DNA from: Bacillus cereus
GTDB lineage: Bacteria > Bacillota > Bacilli > Bacillales > Bacillaceae_G
Length of the DNA: 64,000 nucleotides
Direction: 5' to 3'
Assembly (NCBI RefSeq): GCF_002584535.1
Contig: NZ_NUOT01000024.1
Span: forward strand, 146,398 to 210,397
Below, in pieces: positions 1 through 8,850 of the stretch (positions are counted from its first letter, which is position 1; each line of letters begins with the position of its first letter). The notes beneath the pieces are model-generated. The model saw nothing but the letters and a program-made list of their open reading frames with translations, ran no database searches and was not told the origin of the DNA. A program made the position numbers and the translations under genes.

Positions 1-1
1 G

Positions 2-961
2 TCCTTTATTTCATTAGCAATGGGAACTTCAATGGGAACGATTGCTGCATTAGCACCAATTGCAGTCGGTATTAGCCAACAAACAGATATTTCTATTGCA
101 CTAGTAATGGCAACAGTTGTTGGCGGAGCGATGTTTGGTGATAATTTATCATTTATTTCTGATACAACAATTGCAGCGGTTCGCTCGCAAGGTACGGAAA
201 TGAAGGATAAGTTTAAAACAAACTTTTTAATTGTATTACCAGCTGCTGTTATTACCATCGTATTATTGGTTGTGCTTACACTTGGAAATGATGCAGAAAT
301 AAAAGCTCATGCATTCGATTGGGTGAAAATTTTACCGTATGCGGGTGTGTTAATAACCGCGTTACTTGGTTGGAATGTACTTATTGTATTAACGGGCGGA
401 ACGGTTTTATCAGGTATTATTGGTCTTATTGATGGGAGTTACACATTGGCAAGCTTCTTTAAAAGTGTAACAACAGGAATTAATGGTATGATGGAGCTAG
501 TACTTTTATCGATTTTAATCGGAGGAATGGTTGAAATCATTCAATATAATGGTGGTATTCAGTATTTAATGGACGTATTAACACGTAATATTCGTTCGAA
601 AAAAGGTGCTGAATTTGGAATTGCTGGTTTAGTAAGCATGACAAATATGTGCACAGCGAATAACACGATTTCTATCATATTTACTGGCCCTCTTGCAAAA
701 AACATTGCGGATCAATATGAAATTGATCCACGAAAATCAGCAAGTGTATTGGATCTTTTCTCATGTTGTATACAAGGGTTGATTCCGTATGGTGCTCAAA
801 TGTTAACGGCAGCAGGATTTGCAGCATTGTCACCGGTTGAATTGTTACCATATGCGTTTTATCCAATTTTGGTTGGGATTTGTGGTGTGATTTCTATCTT
901 AATAGGCTTTCCGCGATTTTCAAAAGTAGCAGAAAAAAAGCAATATCATAAAACAGCTTGA
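2..961 (+). CDS. NhaC-family Na+/H+ antiporter, C-terminal part
   Basis: The frame is open from the window edge, so only the last 319 or so residues are visible and the true start lies upstream. The product is a polytopic membrane protein with about seven hydrophobic segments. The glycine-rich stretches GGAMFGDNLSFISDT and SMTNMCTANNTISII resemble the NhaC/ArsB-type antiporter fold. The inferred role is exchange of Na+ for protons at the cytoplasmic membrane, possibly with a small organic acid as in malate/lactate antiporters of the same superfamily. A strong terminator follows the stop. Family assignment is good; substrate is uncertain. Confidence 0.85.
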   Translation, partial: SFISLAMGTSMGTIAALAPIAVGISQQTDISIALVMATVVGGAMFGDNLSFISDTTIAAVRSQGTEMKDKFKTNFLIVLPAAVITIVLLVVLTLGNDAEIKAHAFDWVKILPYAGVLITALLGWNVLIVLTGGTVLSGIIGLIDGSYTLASFFKSVTTGINGMMELVLLSILIGGMVEIIQYNGGIQYLMDVLTRNIRSKKGAEFGIAGLVSMTNMCTANNTISIIFTGPLAKNIADQYEIDPRKSASVLDLFSCCIQGLIPYGAQMLTAAGFAALSPVELLPYAFYPILVGICGVISILIGFPRFSKVAEKKQYHKTA

Positions 962-986
962 CCTTAATGTGAATCGTATAGGATAT

Positions 987-1021
987 AAAAACGCTCAGCC
1001 AATAAATGCTGGGCGTTTTTT
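987..1021 (+). terminator. Rho-independent terminator of the antiporter gene
   Basis: Inverted repeat AAAACGCTCAGC / GCTGGGCGTTTT with a T-run, immediately after the antiporter stop and before the convergent acetyltransferase. Confidence 0.9.
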
Positions 1022-1026
1022 GCTAC

Positions 1027-1449
1027 TTATAAATCCTTCTTTAAATAGTAATGCTTATAGTCTCTTCCTACATTATCAAGAATACCAAATTCTTGATAAC
1101 CGTGCTTTTTATAAAAGTCTAAGGCTTGAAAGCTTAAAGTATCAACTTTTATAAAATCACAACTTCTTTCTAAAGCAATTTTTTCTACTTCTAACAACAA
1201 TTTGGATCCATATCCTAATTTGCGGATGTCTTCATCAATCAAAAGAGTATGAATCTCTAACCAGTTCCAGCAAACTTCACCTAATAGTCCTCCGCGGACC
1301 TTGTCATTTTCATCTTTAAGAAATAAATGAATTTCTGAGTATCTTCCTCTTAAATCTGGTGGGAAATGTTTTAAATTATATTCGTAAAGAGCATTGTTGA
1401 TATAGTTTTTATCGGCAGTATTCATTTCTTTTACAATATGAAAATTCAT
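1027..1449 (-). CDS. GNAT family N-acetyltransferase
   Basis: A 140-residue single-domain protein, the usual length for this family. The acetyl-CoA binding motif is visible as RKLGYGSKLLLEVE (about residues 77-90), followed by the typical C-terminal FYKKHGYQEFG strand-helix. It should transfer an acetyl group from acetyl-CoA to an amine; the substrate cannot be read from sequence. The start ATG is preceded by GGGAG at good spacing. It is a single gene convergent with the antiporter and divergent from the lia operon. Confidence 0.85.
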   Translation of the reverse strand: MNFHIVKEMNTADKNYINNALYEYNLKHFPPDLRGRYSEIHLFLKDENDKVRGGLLGEVCWNWLEIHTLLIDEDIRKLGYGSKLLLEVEKIALERSCDFIKVDTLSFQALDFYKKHGYQEFGILDNVGRDYKHYYLKKDL

Positions 1450-1634
1450 AATATAAGTCTCCCTTTATTTGGATATAGCCTTCTTCCTCATTTTAACATA
1501 TTTTTCAAAGTTAATTTCTAAAAATTTTGATTTTGTGTAAACTTCACTATATTTAACTTTAAAGCGAATATTATCATTCAAAGTAGCAAAAAAGTCTTTG
1601 TTTCTATATATATGAGATTTGTAAAGGGCTGAAT

Positions 1635-1707
1635 GCGACTCAGTCTTAAGTCCGAGATGAAAACGGTTCTTAAGCTCGTTATGGAAAAACGAAAAAATAG
1701 TTAAGAT
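1635..1707 (+). promoter_or_regulatory. LiaR-type operator and promoter of the lia operon
   Basis: At 1635-1654 there is GCGACTcagtcttaAGTCCG, an inverted repeat of GACT and AGTC eight bases apart. It resembles the LiaR/VraR/CesR box of cell-wall stress regulons. A candidate -10 TAAGAT at 1702-1707 has a weak TTATGG 17 bases upstream, as expected for an activator-dependent promoter. It lies 34 bases before the first lia gene. The promoter elements are inferred. Confidence 0.6.
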
Positions 1708-1740
1708 AAGAGTATCAAATCGAAGGGAGGCAAGCACAAG

Positions 1741-2097
1741 ATGAAACAATTTCTAGCGTTTATCGCAGCTGGTATTTTGGCTTTAATTGCTCTTGGAAGT
1801 CTTGCTGGTATAGTAGGATTCGCAATTGGAGCAGGAATTGTGTATTGGAGCTATAAATCATTTGTGCGGGCACAATCATTTTTTGGGAAATTAGCTTGGG
1901 GTATTGGTGGTTTAATCGGCTTGTCAATCGCCCTATCTCATTCACCGGCATTAATCGGTATTGCGGCATTAGTAGTTCTATACTACGGATACCGTGAGTG
2001 GAAAAAAGAAAAACATGTAGTAGTTGATTCTGCTTCAGAAGGTTCTAAACCATATAGTAACTTTGAAGATGAATGGAATAAGTTAATGAAAAACTAA
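1741..2097 (+). CDS. LiaI-like small membrane protein (lmo0954-type)
   Basis: A 118-residue protein with three or four closely spaced hydrophobic, glycine-rich segments (about residues 5-35 and 48-85), then a charged cytoplasmic tail. It occupies the LiaI position: first gene of the stress operon, directly before the PspA-like gene. In the B. subtilis system the small membrane protein recruits LiaH to the membrane; the same role is inferred here. The sequence matches the Gly-rich family often annotated lmo0954 better than B. subtilis LiaI itself. The ribosome site GGGAGG lies ten bases before ATG. Confidence 0.8.
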   Translation: MKQFLAFIAAGILALIALGSLAGIVGFAIGAGIVYWSYKSFVRAQSFFGKLAWGIGGLIGLSIALSHSPALIGIAALVVLYYGYREWKKEKHVVVDSASEGSKPYSNFEDEWNKLMKN

Positions 2098-2142
2098 TAT
2101 AAAACAACTTAAATCATAAAATAAAAGAGAGGAAGATTTATA

Positions 2143-2805
2143 ATGAAACAATCTTTATTCGGACGTGTGCGCGATGCAATTTTAGCAGATTTTCATAATG
2201 TATTAGATGAGAAAGAAAGAAAGAATCCAATCGCTATGTTAAACCAATATTTACGCGATAGTGAGCGTGAAGTAACAAAAATTGAAAAGTTAATCCAACG
2301 TCATAAAACATTAAAATCTAACTTTGCTCGTGAACTTGAACAGGCTCGTTACTTCGTAAATAAGAGATCAAAGCAAGCTGTAATTGCGCAAGAAGCAGGA
2401 GAAATGCAATTGCATGAACGTGCATTAGAAGAAGTAGCATACTACGAAGGGCAAGTGGCTCGACTAGAAGAAATGTATGCAGGTGTAGTGGAGCAAATTG
2501 ATGAATTAGAACGCCGTCTTTCTGAAATGAAAAATAAGCTAAAAGAAATGAATGCAAAGCGTATGGAATTAATGGCACGCGAAAATATGGCTCATGCGAA
2601 CCGTCGTATGAATACAGCTCTTCATAAAATGGATGAGAATAATCCGTTCTTACGATTTGAAGAAATTGAAGATCACATTCGTGATTTAGAGCTTCGTATG
2701 AATGAGGATCATGAGCGTGATACATTTGATATGAAAATTGCAAAACTTGAACGCGAAATGAAAGAAAAAAATGAAGTATCTTTAGACAAAGAAGTAATAA
2801 AATAA
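2143..2805 (+). CDS. liaH: PspA/IM30 family protein LiaH
   Basis: A 220-residue, almost wholly helical and highly charged protein that begins MKQSLFGRVRDAILADFHNVLDEKE, the characteristic PspA/Vipp1/LiaH N-terminus. Long coiled-coil heptads run from about residue 25 to 215. The family oligomerises into rings or rods at damaged membrane. Here it should be the main effector of the cell-envelope stress response, paired with the upstream membrane protein. Forty-five bases separate the two genes, so they are co-transcribed. A partial terminator follows, which would make this pair much more abundant than the downstream regulators. Confidence 0.92.
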   Translation: MKQSLFGRVRDAILADFHNVLDEKERKNPIAMLNQYLRDSEREVTKIEKLIQRHKTLKSNFARELEQARYFVNKRSKQAVIAQEAGEMQLHERALEEVAYYEGQVARLEEMYAGVVEQIDELERRLSEMKNKLKEMNAKRMELMARENMAHANRRMNTALHKMDENNPFLRFEEIEDHIRDLELRMNEDHERDTFDMKIAKLEREMKEKNEVSLDKEVIK

Positions 2806-2843
2806 TTGTAGTATATTATAAAATGAGCTTATGATATAGTGGT

Positions 2844-2881
2844 AGAAGAAAAGGTGTTGGAAAGCAATACCTTTTTCTTCT
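2844..2881 (+). terminator. Internal attenuating terminator between liaH and liaF
   Basis: The stem AGAAgAAAAGGTgTTG / CAAtACCTTTTtCTTCT has an interrupted T-run. It sits inside the operon, so it probably allows partial read-through into liaFSR. Confidence 0.7.
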
Positions 2882-2912
2882 ATTTATATGTAACAAGAAG
2901 GGGGGAGCTGAA

Positions 2913-3653
2913 ATGAAGAAACAATTTTCAAAAACACAATTATTGGGGATGCTCCTCATCGTATTTGGATTTGGTCTTTTTCTTGATATGGTTCTCGGAC
3001 ATTTTGAACCAGGGGCCCTTATTTTTGCGTTTATTATGATTATGTTCGGAAGGCATTATCGGAAAAAGAATCGTTATGTGAGAGGGAATGTGTTTTTATT
3101 TGTTGGGGGGATTGTTTTTTTATTCTTCCTGTTTTCATCAGCGGCCTTCGTGCTAGTTGTATTTGCTTGCATAGCTTTTATTGGTTATCAACTTATTCAA
3201 GGACAGCAGAAACCAAAAACTATACAAGTTGAAATTAAGGAAAAAGGATATATAGATGAAGAAAAACAAATTTATCGCACAGAACCATACCTTAAGAATA
3301 TAATGGTTGGTAACATAAGAATGATGGACCATATTTATGAGTTAGAAGATATTAATGTCCAGTACGGAGTCGGTGATGTTGAAATTGATTTGACAACGGC
3401 AATGATTCCCGAAGGAGAAACGGTCATTGTTATTCGTGGTGTTATTGGGAACATTCGTTTATATGTTCCGTATGATATCGAACTATCTTTAAACCATTCT
3501 GTCATCATGGGGAGAGTTTCGCTTCCGGGGCATGAAGAAACAGGTTTTAATCGAAATGTGACGTTTAGGACAGAACAGTATAAAGAAACTCCTCGCCGAA
3601 TTAAAATTATTTCTTCGCTTGTCGTAGGCGATACGGAAGTGAGGAAAGTATAA
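2913..3653 (+). CDS. liaF: Cell wall-active antibiotics response protein LiaF
   Basis: A 246-residue protein with four N-terminal hydrophobic segments (about residues 8-100) and a C-terminal beta-rich domain (about 125-246) typical of LiaF/VraT. In this family LiaF keeps the LiaS kinase off until cell-wall antibiotics or lipid II damage relieve it. A strong AAGGGGGG ribosome site precedes ATG. The stop overlaps the liaS start by one base (TAATG), so LiaF and LiaS are translationally coupled. Confidence 0.9.
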   Translation: MKKQFSKTQLLGMLLIVFGFGLFLDMVLGHFEPGALIFAFIMIMFGRHYRKKNRYVRGNVFLFVGGIVFLFFLFSSAAFVLVVFACIAFIGYQLIQGQQKPKTIQVEIKEKGYIDEEKQIYRTEPYLKNIMVGNIRMMDHIYELEDINVQYGVGDVEIDLTTAMIPEGETVIVIRGVIGNIRLYVPYDIELSLNHSVIMGRVSLPGHEETGFNRNVTFRTEQYKETPRRIKIISSLVVGDTEVRKV

Positions 3654-4705
3654 TGAAAAAGCAAGGAAATATTTCATGGATGTACATCCGTTATTCTATG
3701 TTATCTTCTGTTAGTATTGCACTTATTTGTACAGTTGTATATGTATGGAAAAGCGGACAGGATGTATATGATTTATTATGGAAAGAATCCATTGCTTCTG
3801 TTCCAATCGGCTTGTTAATTATAAGTACAAGTCTTCTTATGGGTGGAATTGTAGGATATGCGATTGGTTATTATATGCAGCAGCGTATTCAAGGCTTGAA
3901 TACTTTCTTGTTTGAAGTAGAGCGTGGGAACTTTCCAAAGGATGTTTCGTTTACTGCAGAAGATGAATTTCATGAAGTAGAACGAAAAGTAATTGCGCTT
4001 GCTCGAAGATTAGAGGAACAAGCTGGGTTATTTCAAAAGGTAACGAATGAACGAGCTCATTGGAATGAAGAAATGAGACAAGAAGCGATTTCTCAGGAAA
4101 GGCATCGACTAGCAAGGGAACTGCATGATTCAGTGAGTCAGCAGCTTTTTGCAATGTCTATGATGATGTCAGCGATTAATGAACAAGTAGATCATATGCC
4201 AGAAACAACGAAAAAACAATTACAACTTGTAGAAAATATGGTTGTCAATGCGCAATCGGAAATGAGAGCATTACTTCTCCATTTACGTCCTGTACAACTT
4301 GAAGGTAAAAAGTTAACAGAGGGTATAGAGGAGTTGTTAACAGAACTTTCTAGAAAACAACATATGAAAATTGAATGGTTGATTGAACCGATTCAATTAA
4401 AAAAAGGTGTAGAAGATCATTTATTCCGTATTGTACAAGAGGCATTGTCTAATACATTACGACATGCCAAAGCGAAGAAAACGGAGGTACGCCTTCGCCA
4501 AATTGATCAATATGCGATTTTGAAAATCATTGATGATGGTGTTGGATTTGAAGTAGGTGTCAATAAAGCTGGATCATATGGTCTAAGGTCCATTCAAGAG
4601 CGTGTTCATGAAATTGGTGGAACATTAAAGGTGCTAAGTTTTCCGAATAAAGGTACACAAATTGAAGTGAAAGTACCAATTATGATAGAGAGAGAGGAAG
4701 AGTAG
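3653..4705 (+). CDS. liaS: Sensor histidine kinase LiaS (VraS-like)
   Basis: A 350-residue NarL-class (HisKA_3) kinase. It has two membrane segments (about 13-32 and 45-70) separated by a very short outside loop, the intramembrane-sensing design of LiaS/VraS. A HAMP-like linker follows, then the phospho-acceptor motif [16 protein letters not shown] near residue 155 and an ATPase domain with DDGVGFE and [11 protein letters not shown]. It should phosphorylate LiaR, whose gene starts one base after the stop. Its activity is probably restrained by the upstream LiaF. Confidence 0.93.
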   Translation: MKKQGNISWMYIRYSMLSSVSIALICTVVYVWKSGQDVYDLLWKESIASVPIGLLIISTSLLMGGIVGYAIGYYMQQRIQGLNTFLFEVERGNFPKDVSFTAEDEFHEVERKVIALARRLEEQAGLFQKVTNERAHWNEEMRQEAISQERHRLARELHDSVSQQLFAMSMMMSAINEQVDHMPETTKKQLQLVENMVVNAQSEMRALLLHLRPVQLEGKKLTEGIEELLTELSRKQHMKIEWLIEPIQLKKGVEDHLFRIVQEALSNTLRHAKAKKTEVRLRQIDQYAILKIIDDGVGFEVGVNKAGSYGLRSIQERVHEIGGTLKVLSFPNKGTQIEVKVPIMIEREEE

Positions 4706-4706
4706 C

Positions 4707-5339
4707 ATGATTAAAGTATTGCTTGTTGATGATCATGAAATGGTGCGGATGGGTGTATCAGCATATTTATCCACTCAGCCGGATATTGAAGTTGTTGGGG
4801 AAGCTGAAAATGGAAGAAAAGGTTCAGAATTAGCATTAGCATTAAAGCCAGATATTATTTTAATGGACCTTGTTATGGATGAAATGGATGGTGTGGAGGC
4901 AACGCGTACGATTATTCAAGAATGGCCAGAAGCAAAAATTGTTGTCGTGACAAGCTTTTTAGACGATGAAAAACTATATCCTGTCATTGAAGCAGGGGCA
5001 ACGAGCTATTTATTAAAAACATCAAGAGCGAGCGATATCGCAGATGCAGTACGAGCGACTTATGATGGAGAAACAGTACTTGAGCCGAAAGTTACTGGAA
5101 AAATGATGTCTCGTATGCGTCAAAAGAAAGAACAGCCACTTCATGAAGATTTAACGGAACGAGAGTTTGAAATCTTATTATTAATTGCAGAAGGAAAAAG
5201 TAATCAAGAAATAGCAGATGAGCTATTTATTGCACTAAAAACTGTGAAGACACATGTAAGTAATATATTAAATAAATTGAATGTAAGTGATCGTACGCAG
5301 GCGGTTATTTATGCTTTTAGACATCAGTTAACGAAATAA
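4707..5339 (+). CDS. liaR: Response regulator LiaR (VraR-like, NarL family)
   Basis: A 210-residue regulator with a receiver domain (phospho-acceptor Asp54 in ILMDLVMDE, conserved Lys in YLLKTSR) and a LuxR-type helix-turn-helix ([20 protein letters not shown] to [15 protein letters not shown]) at about 145-205. It is phosphorylated by LiaS and should bind the GACT-N8-AGTC box upstream of the operon. It is last in the operon and followed by a strong terminator. Confidence 0.95.
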   Translation: MIKVLLVDDHEMVRMGVSAYLSTQPDIEVVGEAENGRKGSELALALKPDIILMDLVMDEMDGVEATRTIIQEWPEAKIVVVTSFLDDEKLYPVIEAGATSYLLKTSRASDIADAVRATYDGETVLEPKVTGKMMSRMRQKKEQPLHEDLTEREFEILLLIAEGKSNQEIADELFIALKTVKTHVSNILNKLNVSDRTQAVIYAFRHQLTK

Positions 5340-5344
5340 GATGG

Positions 5345-5387
5345 AGCTTCCACTGGATATGACTGGTTTCATTAGTGGAAGTTTTTT
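5345..5387 (+). terminator. Terminator of the lia operon
   Basis: The stem GCTTCCACT / AGTGGAAGT followed by six T residues, just after the liaR stop. Confidence 0.9.
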
Positions 5388-5394
5388 ATCTTAT

Positions 5395-5446
5395 GATTGG
5401 TGGACAGAAAGATCTCCACTTCCCACCGATTAAAGTTTCACTTTAT
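5395..5446 (+). repeat. Copy A of a degenerate intergenic repeat
   Basis: It begins GATTGGTGG and ends CCGATTAAAGTTTCACTTTAT. The same ends occur in other gaps of this window (34639-34670, 39075-39150 reversed, 48116-48180, 49728-49794 reversed). It probably belongs to a B. cereus group short interspersed repeat. Confidence 0.55.
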
Positions 5447-5640
5447 TGACGAATTCATTTGAGAGCGCTATCATTTGAGTAGAAACGAGTAAAAAAGAAA
5501 AGTTAGGAAATTACGTGAATGTATTGCAAGCACTTAAGGAACAATATGATATTGTAAAAGTGGAAACAGTTGATACGAACATTAAGTATTATACAAAAGC
5601 ATATAAAATAAGTAGTTTCAATCATACTTCTTATCAAATA

Positions 5641-5905
5641 AAAAAACTCCCGTTTAAGGGAGTTTTTTTATTTACCCGCGATACCACCCTAGTTCATACA
5701 TATAGAAATATATTTATATGTACGAAGCTTTGCAACGTACAACATGATACGTGTTCTTCGTAACGGGGGACGACAGGTAAGAACTTGCTACATCGTTCGG
5801 TTCTACTTCTTAGAGATGATTTTCGGTTACGCGCTGAGCATCGCCTTTCAGCAAGATGCCTACTCTTTGGGGAACAGCTGTATAACGTACACGTTCTCGT
5901 CGATG
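5641..5905 (-). ncRNA. Orphan T-box leader RNA, probably isoleucine-type
   Basis: On the minus strand the T-box core AGGGTGGTATCGCGG lies at about 5674-5691. It is followed by a terminator (ACTCCC / GGGAGT plus T-run) whose 5' arm CCCT can pair with the AGGG of the core, the expected antiterminator switch. Upstream are Stem I-like elements: AGAGTAGGCATC paired with GATGC, GTAACCGAAA, then ATCATCTCTAAG, GTAGAACCGAACG and CCCGTTACGAAG. By alignment with known leaders the specifier codon may be ATC (Ile), which is tentative. No gene follows on this strand before the convergent lia operon, so the element looks orphaned. A 42-codon reading frame across Stem I is probably fortuitous. Confidence 0.75.
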
Positions 5906-5954
5906 AATTTTGTTTAAGTATTCTGAAAGGACTTTCATATGTCTTATTTAAAAG

Positions 5955-7493
5955 TCAATATGTTTTTTGAATAGAATCTTGAGGAATTGTATCAATATGA
6001 GAAATGGAACGAATATAATTTGCAAAAGCTTCTTGATCTGTCGGGCCTTCTATACGATTTCTTCCTGATTTGAAAGTTATAAATTTATCTCCTCCGTTTG
6101 CTAAAAAAGAGTTGGCCACAACAGAGTATGTTTGATCATCTTGCAGAGGAGTTCCATTTTCTAATGAAATAGATTGGATTAAATTATTTTTCCAGCTATA
6201 ACGAAGGCCAGAAATTTGTAGCATGCGAGTTTCTTCTTTCCATTGTTCTTGCAAGATGTTTCGAATTTCTTTTCCTGACAACTCCATCTTGATTAATGGG
6301 TTACCGAATGGTTGTATGAGGAAGGCATCTTCCCACGTAATTGTTCCTTTTTGTAAATCGTGCCGAATGCTCCCGGGATTTACAAAAGCAATATCCGTTT
6401 GCATAGTTTGACGTTGAGCTATAGCAAGAAGGGCGCCTAATTTTGATTCGCCATGTTCGTTTCGATCACGGGTTAATTCGTAGTTTGCTATTCCTAATTG
6501 TTCTTCTATTTTAGAATGGATTTTAGATGTATAAGAATCTATCCATTTTCTTATATGAGAATCAGGAGAAAGCGTATTTTGGTAGACTGGGACAATAGTT
6601 GCATCTTTTCTTATAATGTCTTTGGTTTTACGATTTAATGTAACAGTGACGTTTGAAAAAGCTTTTCCATATGAATAAGCTTGCACAAGGAGTTTCCAGT
6701 TTACGTTTCCATTTACATAAGAATGGGTATGTCCACCAAAGATAATATCGACGTCAGTATCTAGGTTATTTGCTAAATTAACTAGAGCTCCAGTGGTATT
6801 ATCACCGGTTGTATTACCACCAAGATGAGCAAGAATTATAAATGCATGAATGCCTTTCTTTTGTAGTTGATGTACATAGGAATTAATGGAAGTAGCTTCA
6901 TCCAAAAAGAGGACAGAAGACATATTGGTATGCATTGTTAGAAATGGAGTATCTTTTGTGACGACACCAATGAATGCAATGGGAATACCATCGATCCATT
7001 TAATTGTATAGGGAGGAAAGAGTGCCTTTTTTGTTTTACTATCTAAAGCATTTGCACATACATAGGGGAATGAACTGCCTGAAAACGAATTTATTTGTGC
7101 AGTAGATTCACCACTAATGAGTTGCTGAAGAGCAACTGGTCCTCTATCAAATTCATGGTTTCCAATTGTACCAACATCAACTTGAAGCTTATTTAAAAAT
7201 TCCATCGTTGGTTTATCATGAAACAGTGCCGAAATCGGAGGACTCCCGCCAATCATATCTCCTGTATGAACAAGTAAGGTGTTGGGGGTTTTATCGCGGT
7301 AGGATTGAATGTAGGCGGATATGTAATCGGCGCGTCCTACAGCTTTACCATGCAATGTTGAAGTGGTATTTAATTGGCCGTGCAAATCATTGAGGCCAAG
7401 GATTTGCACGGATATGTCGGCAGGTAGAGAAGGAGAGAATAGCACGGGAAAAATCAGTTTGATAAGAAATGGGAATAATATGAAATAGTTCAT
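5955..7493 (-). CDS. Secreted bifunctional metallophosphatase/5'-nucleotidase
   Basis: A 512-residue UshA/YfkN-type protein. The N-terminal 25 residues are a hydrophobic export signal. The metallophosphoesterase domain shows the metal-ligand motifs LNDLHGQL, TGDMIGGSP, GNHEFDRG, AHLGG and GGHTHSY (about residues 33-260). The C-terminal 5'-nucleotidase domain includes NPGSIRHDL and NSFLANGGD. It should remove phosphate from nucleotides or related esters outside the membrane. There is no LPXTG-type sorting motif. It is a single gene with a GAGGAG ribosome site; an orphan T-box lies directly downstream. Confidence 0.92.
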   Translation of the reverse strand: MNYFILFPFLIKLIFPVLFSPSLPADISVQILGLNDLHGQLNTTSTLHGKAVGRADYISAYIQSYRDKTPNTLLVHTGDMIGGSPPISALFHDKPTMEFLNKLQVDVGTIGNHEFDRGPVALQQLISGESTAQINSFSGSSFPYVCANALDSKTKKALFPPYTIKWIDGIPIAFIGVVTKDTPFLTMHTNMSSVLFLDEATSINSYVHQLQKKGIHAFIILAHLGGNTTGDNTTGALVNLANNLDTDVDIIFGGHTHSYVNGNVNWKLLVQAYSYGKAFSNVTVTLNRKTKDIIRKDATIVPVYQNTLSPDSHIRKWIDSYTSKIHSKIEEQLGIANYELTRDRNEHGESKLGALLAIAQRQTMQTDIAFVNPGSIRHDLQKGTITWEDAFLIQPFGNPLIKMELSGKEIRNILQEQWKEETRMLQISGLRYSWKNNLIQSISLENGTPLQDDQTYSVVANSFLANGGDKFITFKSGRNRIEGPTDQEAFANYIRSISHIDTIPQDSIQKTY

Positions 7494-7717
7494 ATTGACA
7501 CTCCTCTATTAAACATATTTTAGGATGCGGAAGTTTCACTTTATTGTATGAGGAGTGAAAGGGAATCTTTTGTAAAAAAATCGTAAAGTATAGAGGGAAT
7601 GTAAATTTTTTGAGAAATATGACAATTGAGATGGAAAGGCAGGAATCTTTTTTATCAATAGCGAATAATACTACAATCCACTTACGGAAAAGAACAGACC
7701 AAAAAGAGGTGACGGAA

Positions 7718-7927
7718 ATGCTTGCGATGGGTATATTGTTTGGAATTGTAGTAATTTGTGGTTTCATATGGTTATATTATTCGCGTTCGTTTAAACAAGC
7801 AGAAGTGTTGCTCTTTCAAAAAGGAAGTTTGTTGACCAATCAATCTAGATACTTAGTGTGTCCAAAGTGTGGAAGTGCACAGGCTAGAAGTGGAGGATAT
7901 CAAGAGTGTTGCAAAATTAGGTTATGA
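7718..7927 (+). CDS. Small membrane protein with a cysteine-pair tail
   Basis: An upstream in-frame start is possible, but AGAGGTGA a few bases before this ATG marks the likely start, giving 69 residues. One membrane segment (about 4-22) is followed by a short cytoplasmic tail with CPKCGS and a later ECC, a possible minimal zinc ribbon. I do not recognise the family. It is divergent from the 5'-nucleotidase and convergent with the methyltransferase. Confidence 0.6.
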   Translation: MLAMGILFGIVVICGFIWLYYSRSFKQAEVLLFQKGSLLTNQSRYLVCPKCGSAQARSGGYQECCKIRL

Positions 7928-7932
7928 AAGGA

Positions 7933-7964
7933 GAAAGCCTCACAAAATTATGTGAGGCTTTCTT
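7933..7964. terminator. Bidirectional terminator
   Basis: The stem GAAAGCCTCAC / GTGAGGCTTTC between two convergent genes, with T-runs on both sides. Confidence 0.85.
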
Positions 7965-8739
7965 AAGATTTTGTGGCACTCCAAATGGTCCAACGATCTT
8001 GTTCGACAATGGGAGCTATGTTGTGTAGCTTAGAGCGGATATGGTGGAGTAATTGAGAAAGTTCTTCGTCTGTTAATTCGTATAAAATAGATCGGCCTGT
8101 CCGTGGTGATAAATCTTGTAGTAATGTTTCAATGGAATCATGGATTTTTCGAACTTCCCAAATTGTTTGAAGGGGAAGTGGATGCATACCGTTTTGTGTG
8201 ATTAATTGCTGTATATAGGTTGCTTTTGGTCTTCGCTTTTCCTCTATTGGAATGAGCTTAGGATAGACGGAGAAGAAATACCCACGAATATGTTCTGGGC
8301 TTCCTAGAATTGTACAATCTTCAATGGTACGATCTTGAAGAATAAGCATGCCATTTTTCTTTAAGATACGTGAGGCCTCTTGTAAAAACTTTGGGACGTC
8401 TTGTAAATGATGAACAACAGCACGAGAAATTACAATATCAAAAGTTTCATTAGCAAATGGCATATGGTGGGCATCACCGTGAATGAATGAGATGTTTTGG
8501 ATGGAAGCGCAATTTTCTATTGCTGCTTGTAGCATTTTTTTTGAGAAATCGAAACCAACGACATTGCTAGCTCCCATGAGAGCCAGTTCTTTCGTATAAA
8601 TACCACCACCGCATCCAATATCAATTATGCTTTTACCTTTTACATCAATTATATTTTGGATTATTTCACACCAAGAAATATCTGCTTTTCGTGTGGCATA
8701 AGTGTACCTATTATTGGCATCATGAAAATTAATGGACAT
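7963..8739 (-). CDS. Class I SAM-dependent methyltransferase
   Basis: A 258-residue protein with the complete methyltransferase motif series. Motif I is IIDIGCGGGIYTKELA (about 39-54), the acidic residue after strand 2 is in VVGFDFSKKML, and HGDAHHMPF and DIVISRAVVHHL follow. It belongs to the UbiE/Methyltransf_11 group. The acceptor is unknown and nothing in the neighbours points to one. A clear AGGAGG precedes the ATG. Confidence 0.88.
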   Translation of the reverse strand: MSINFHDANNRYTYATRKADISWCEIIQNIIDVKGKSIIDIGCGGGIYTKELALMGASNVVGFDFSKKMLQAAIENCASIQNISFIHGDAHHMPFANETFDIVISRAVVHHLQDVPKFLQEASRILKKNGMLILQDRTIEDCTILGSPEHIRGYFFSVYPKLIPIEEKRRPKATYIQQLITQNGMHPLPLQTIWEVRKIHDSIETLLQDLSPRTGRSILYELTDEELSQLLHHIRSKLHNIAPIVEQDRWTIWSATKS

Positions 8740-8850
8740 GTAAAAGCCTCCTTTCGTGTATAGTATATCTCATTTCATCATACATAGCGTTTTTGTTTCA
8801 TTTTCAAGGACAATAAGCTTTTCTTATTGTTCTATATAGGAGGGCGCGGA

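Noticed and set aside
1465-1749. 94-codon ORF on the minus strand over the lia promoter
   Set aside because: It lies across the LiaR-type box and the lia ribosome site, has no ribosome site of its own and shows low-complexity AT-driven composition.
2318-2743. 141-codon antisense ORF in liaH
   Set aside because: A shadow of the coiled-coil codons of liaH; rich in Leu/His as expected from antisense of Glu/Lys codons.
5515-5763. 82-codon plus-strand ORF starting MNVLQALKEQYDIV
   Set aside because: The first part looks protein-like, but the frame runs through the T-box terminator and core on the other strand and has only a weak ribosome site. At most a relic.
5815-5943. 42-codon minus-strand ORF starting MKVLSEYLNKIH
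   Set aside because: It overlaps Stem I of the T-box, lacks a ribosome site and ends in TAA inside conserved RNA sequence; judged fortuitous.
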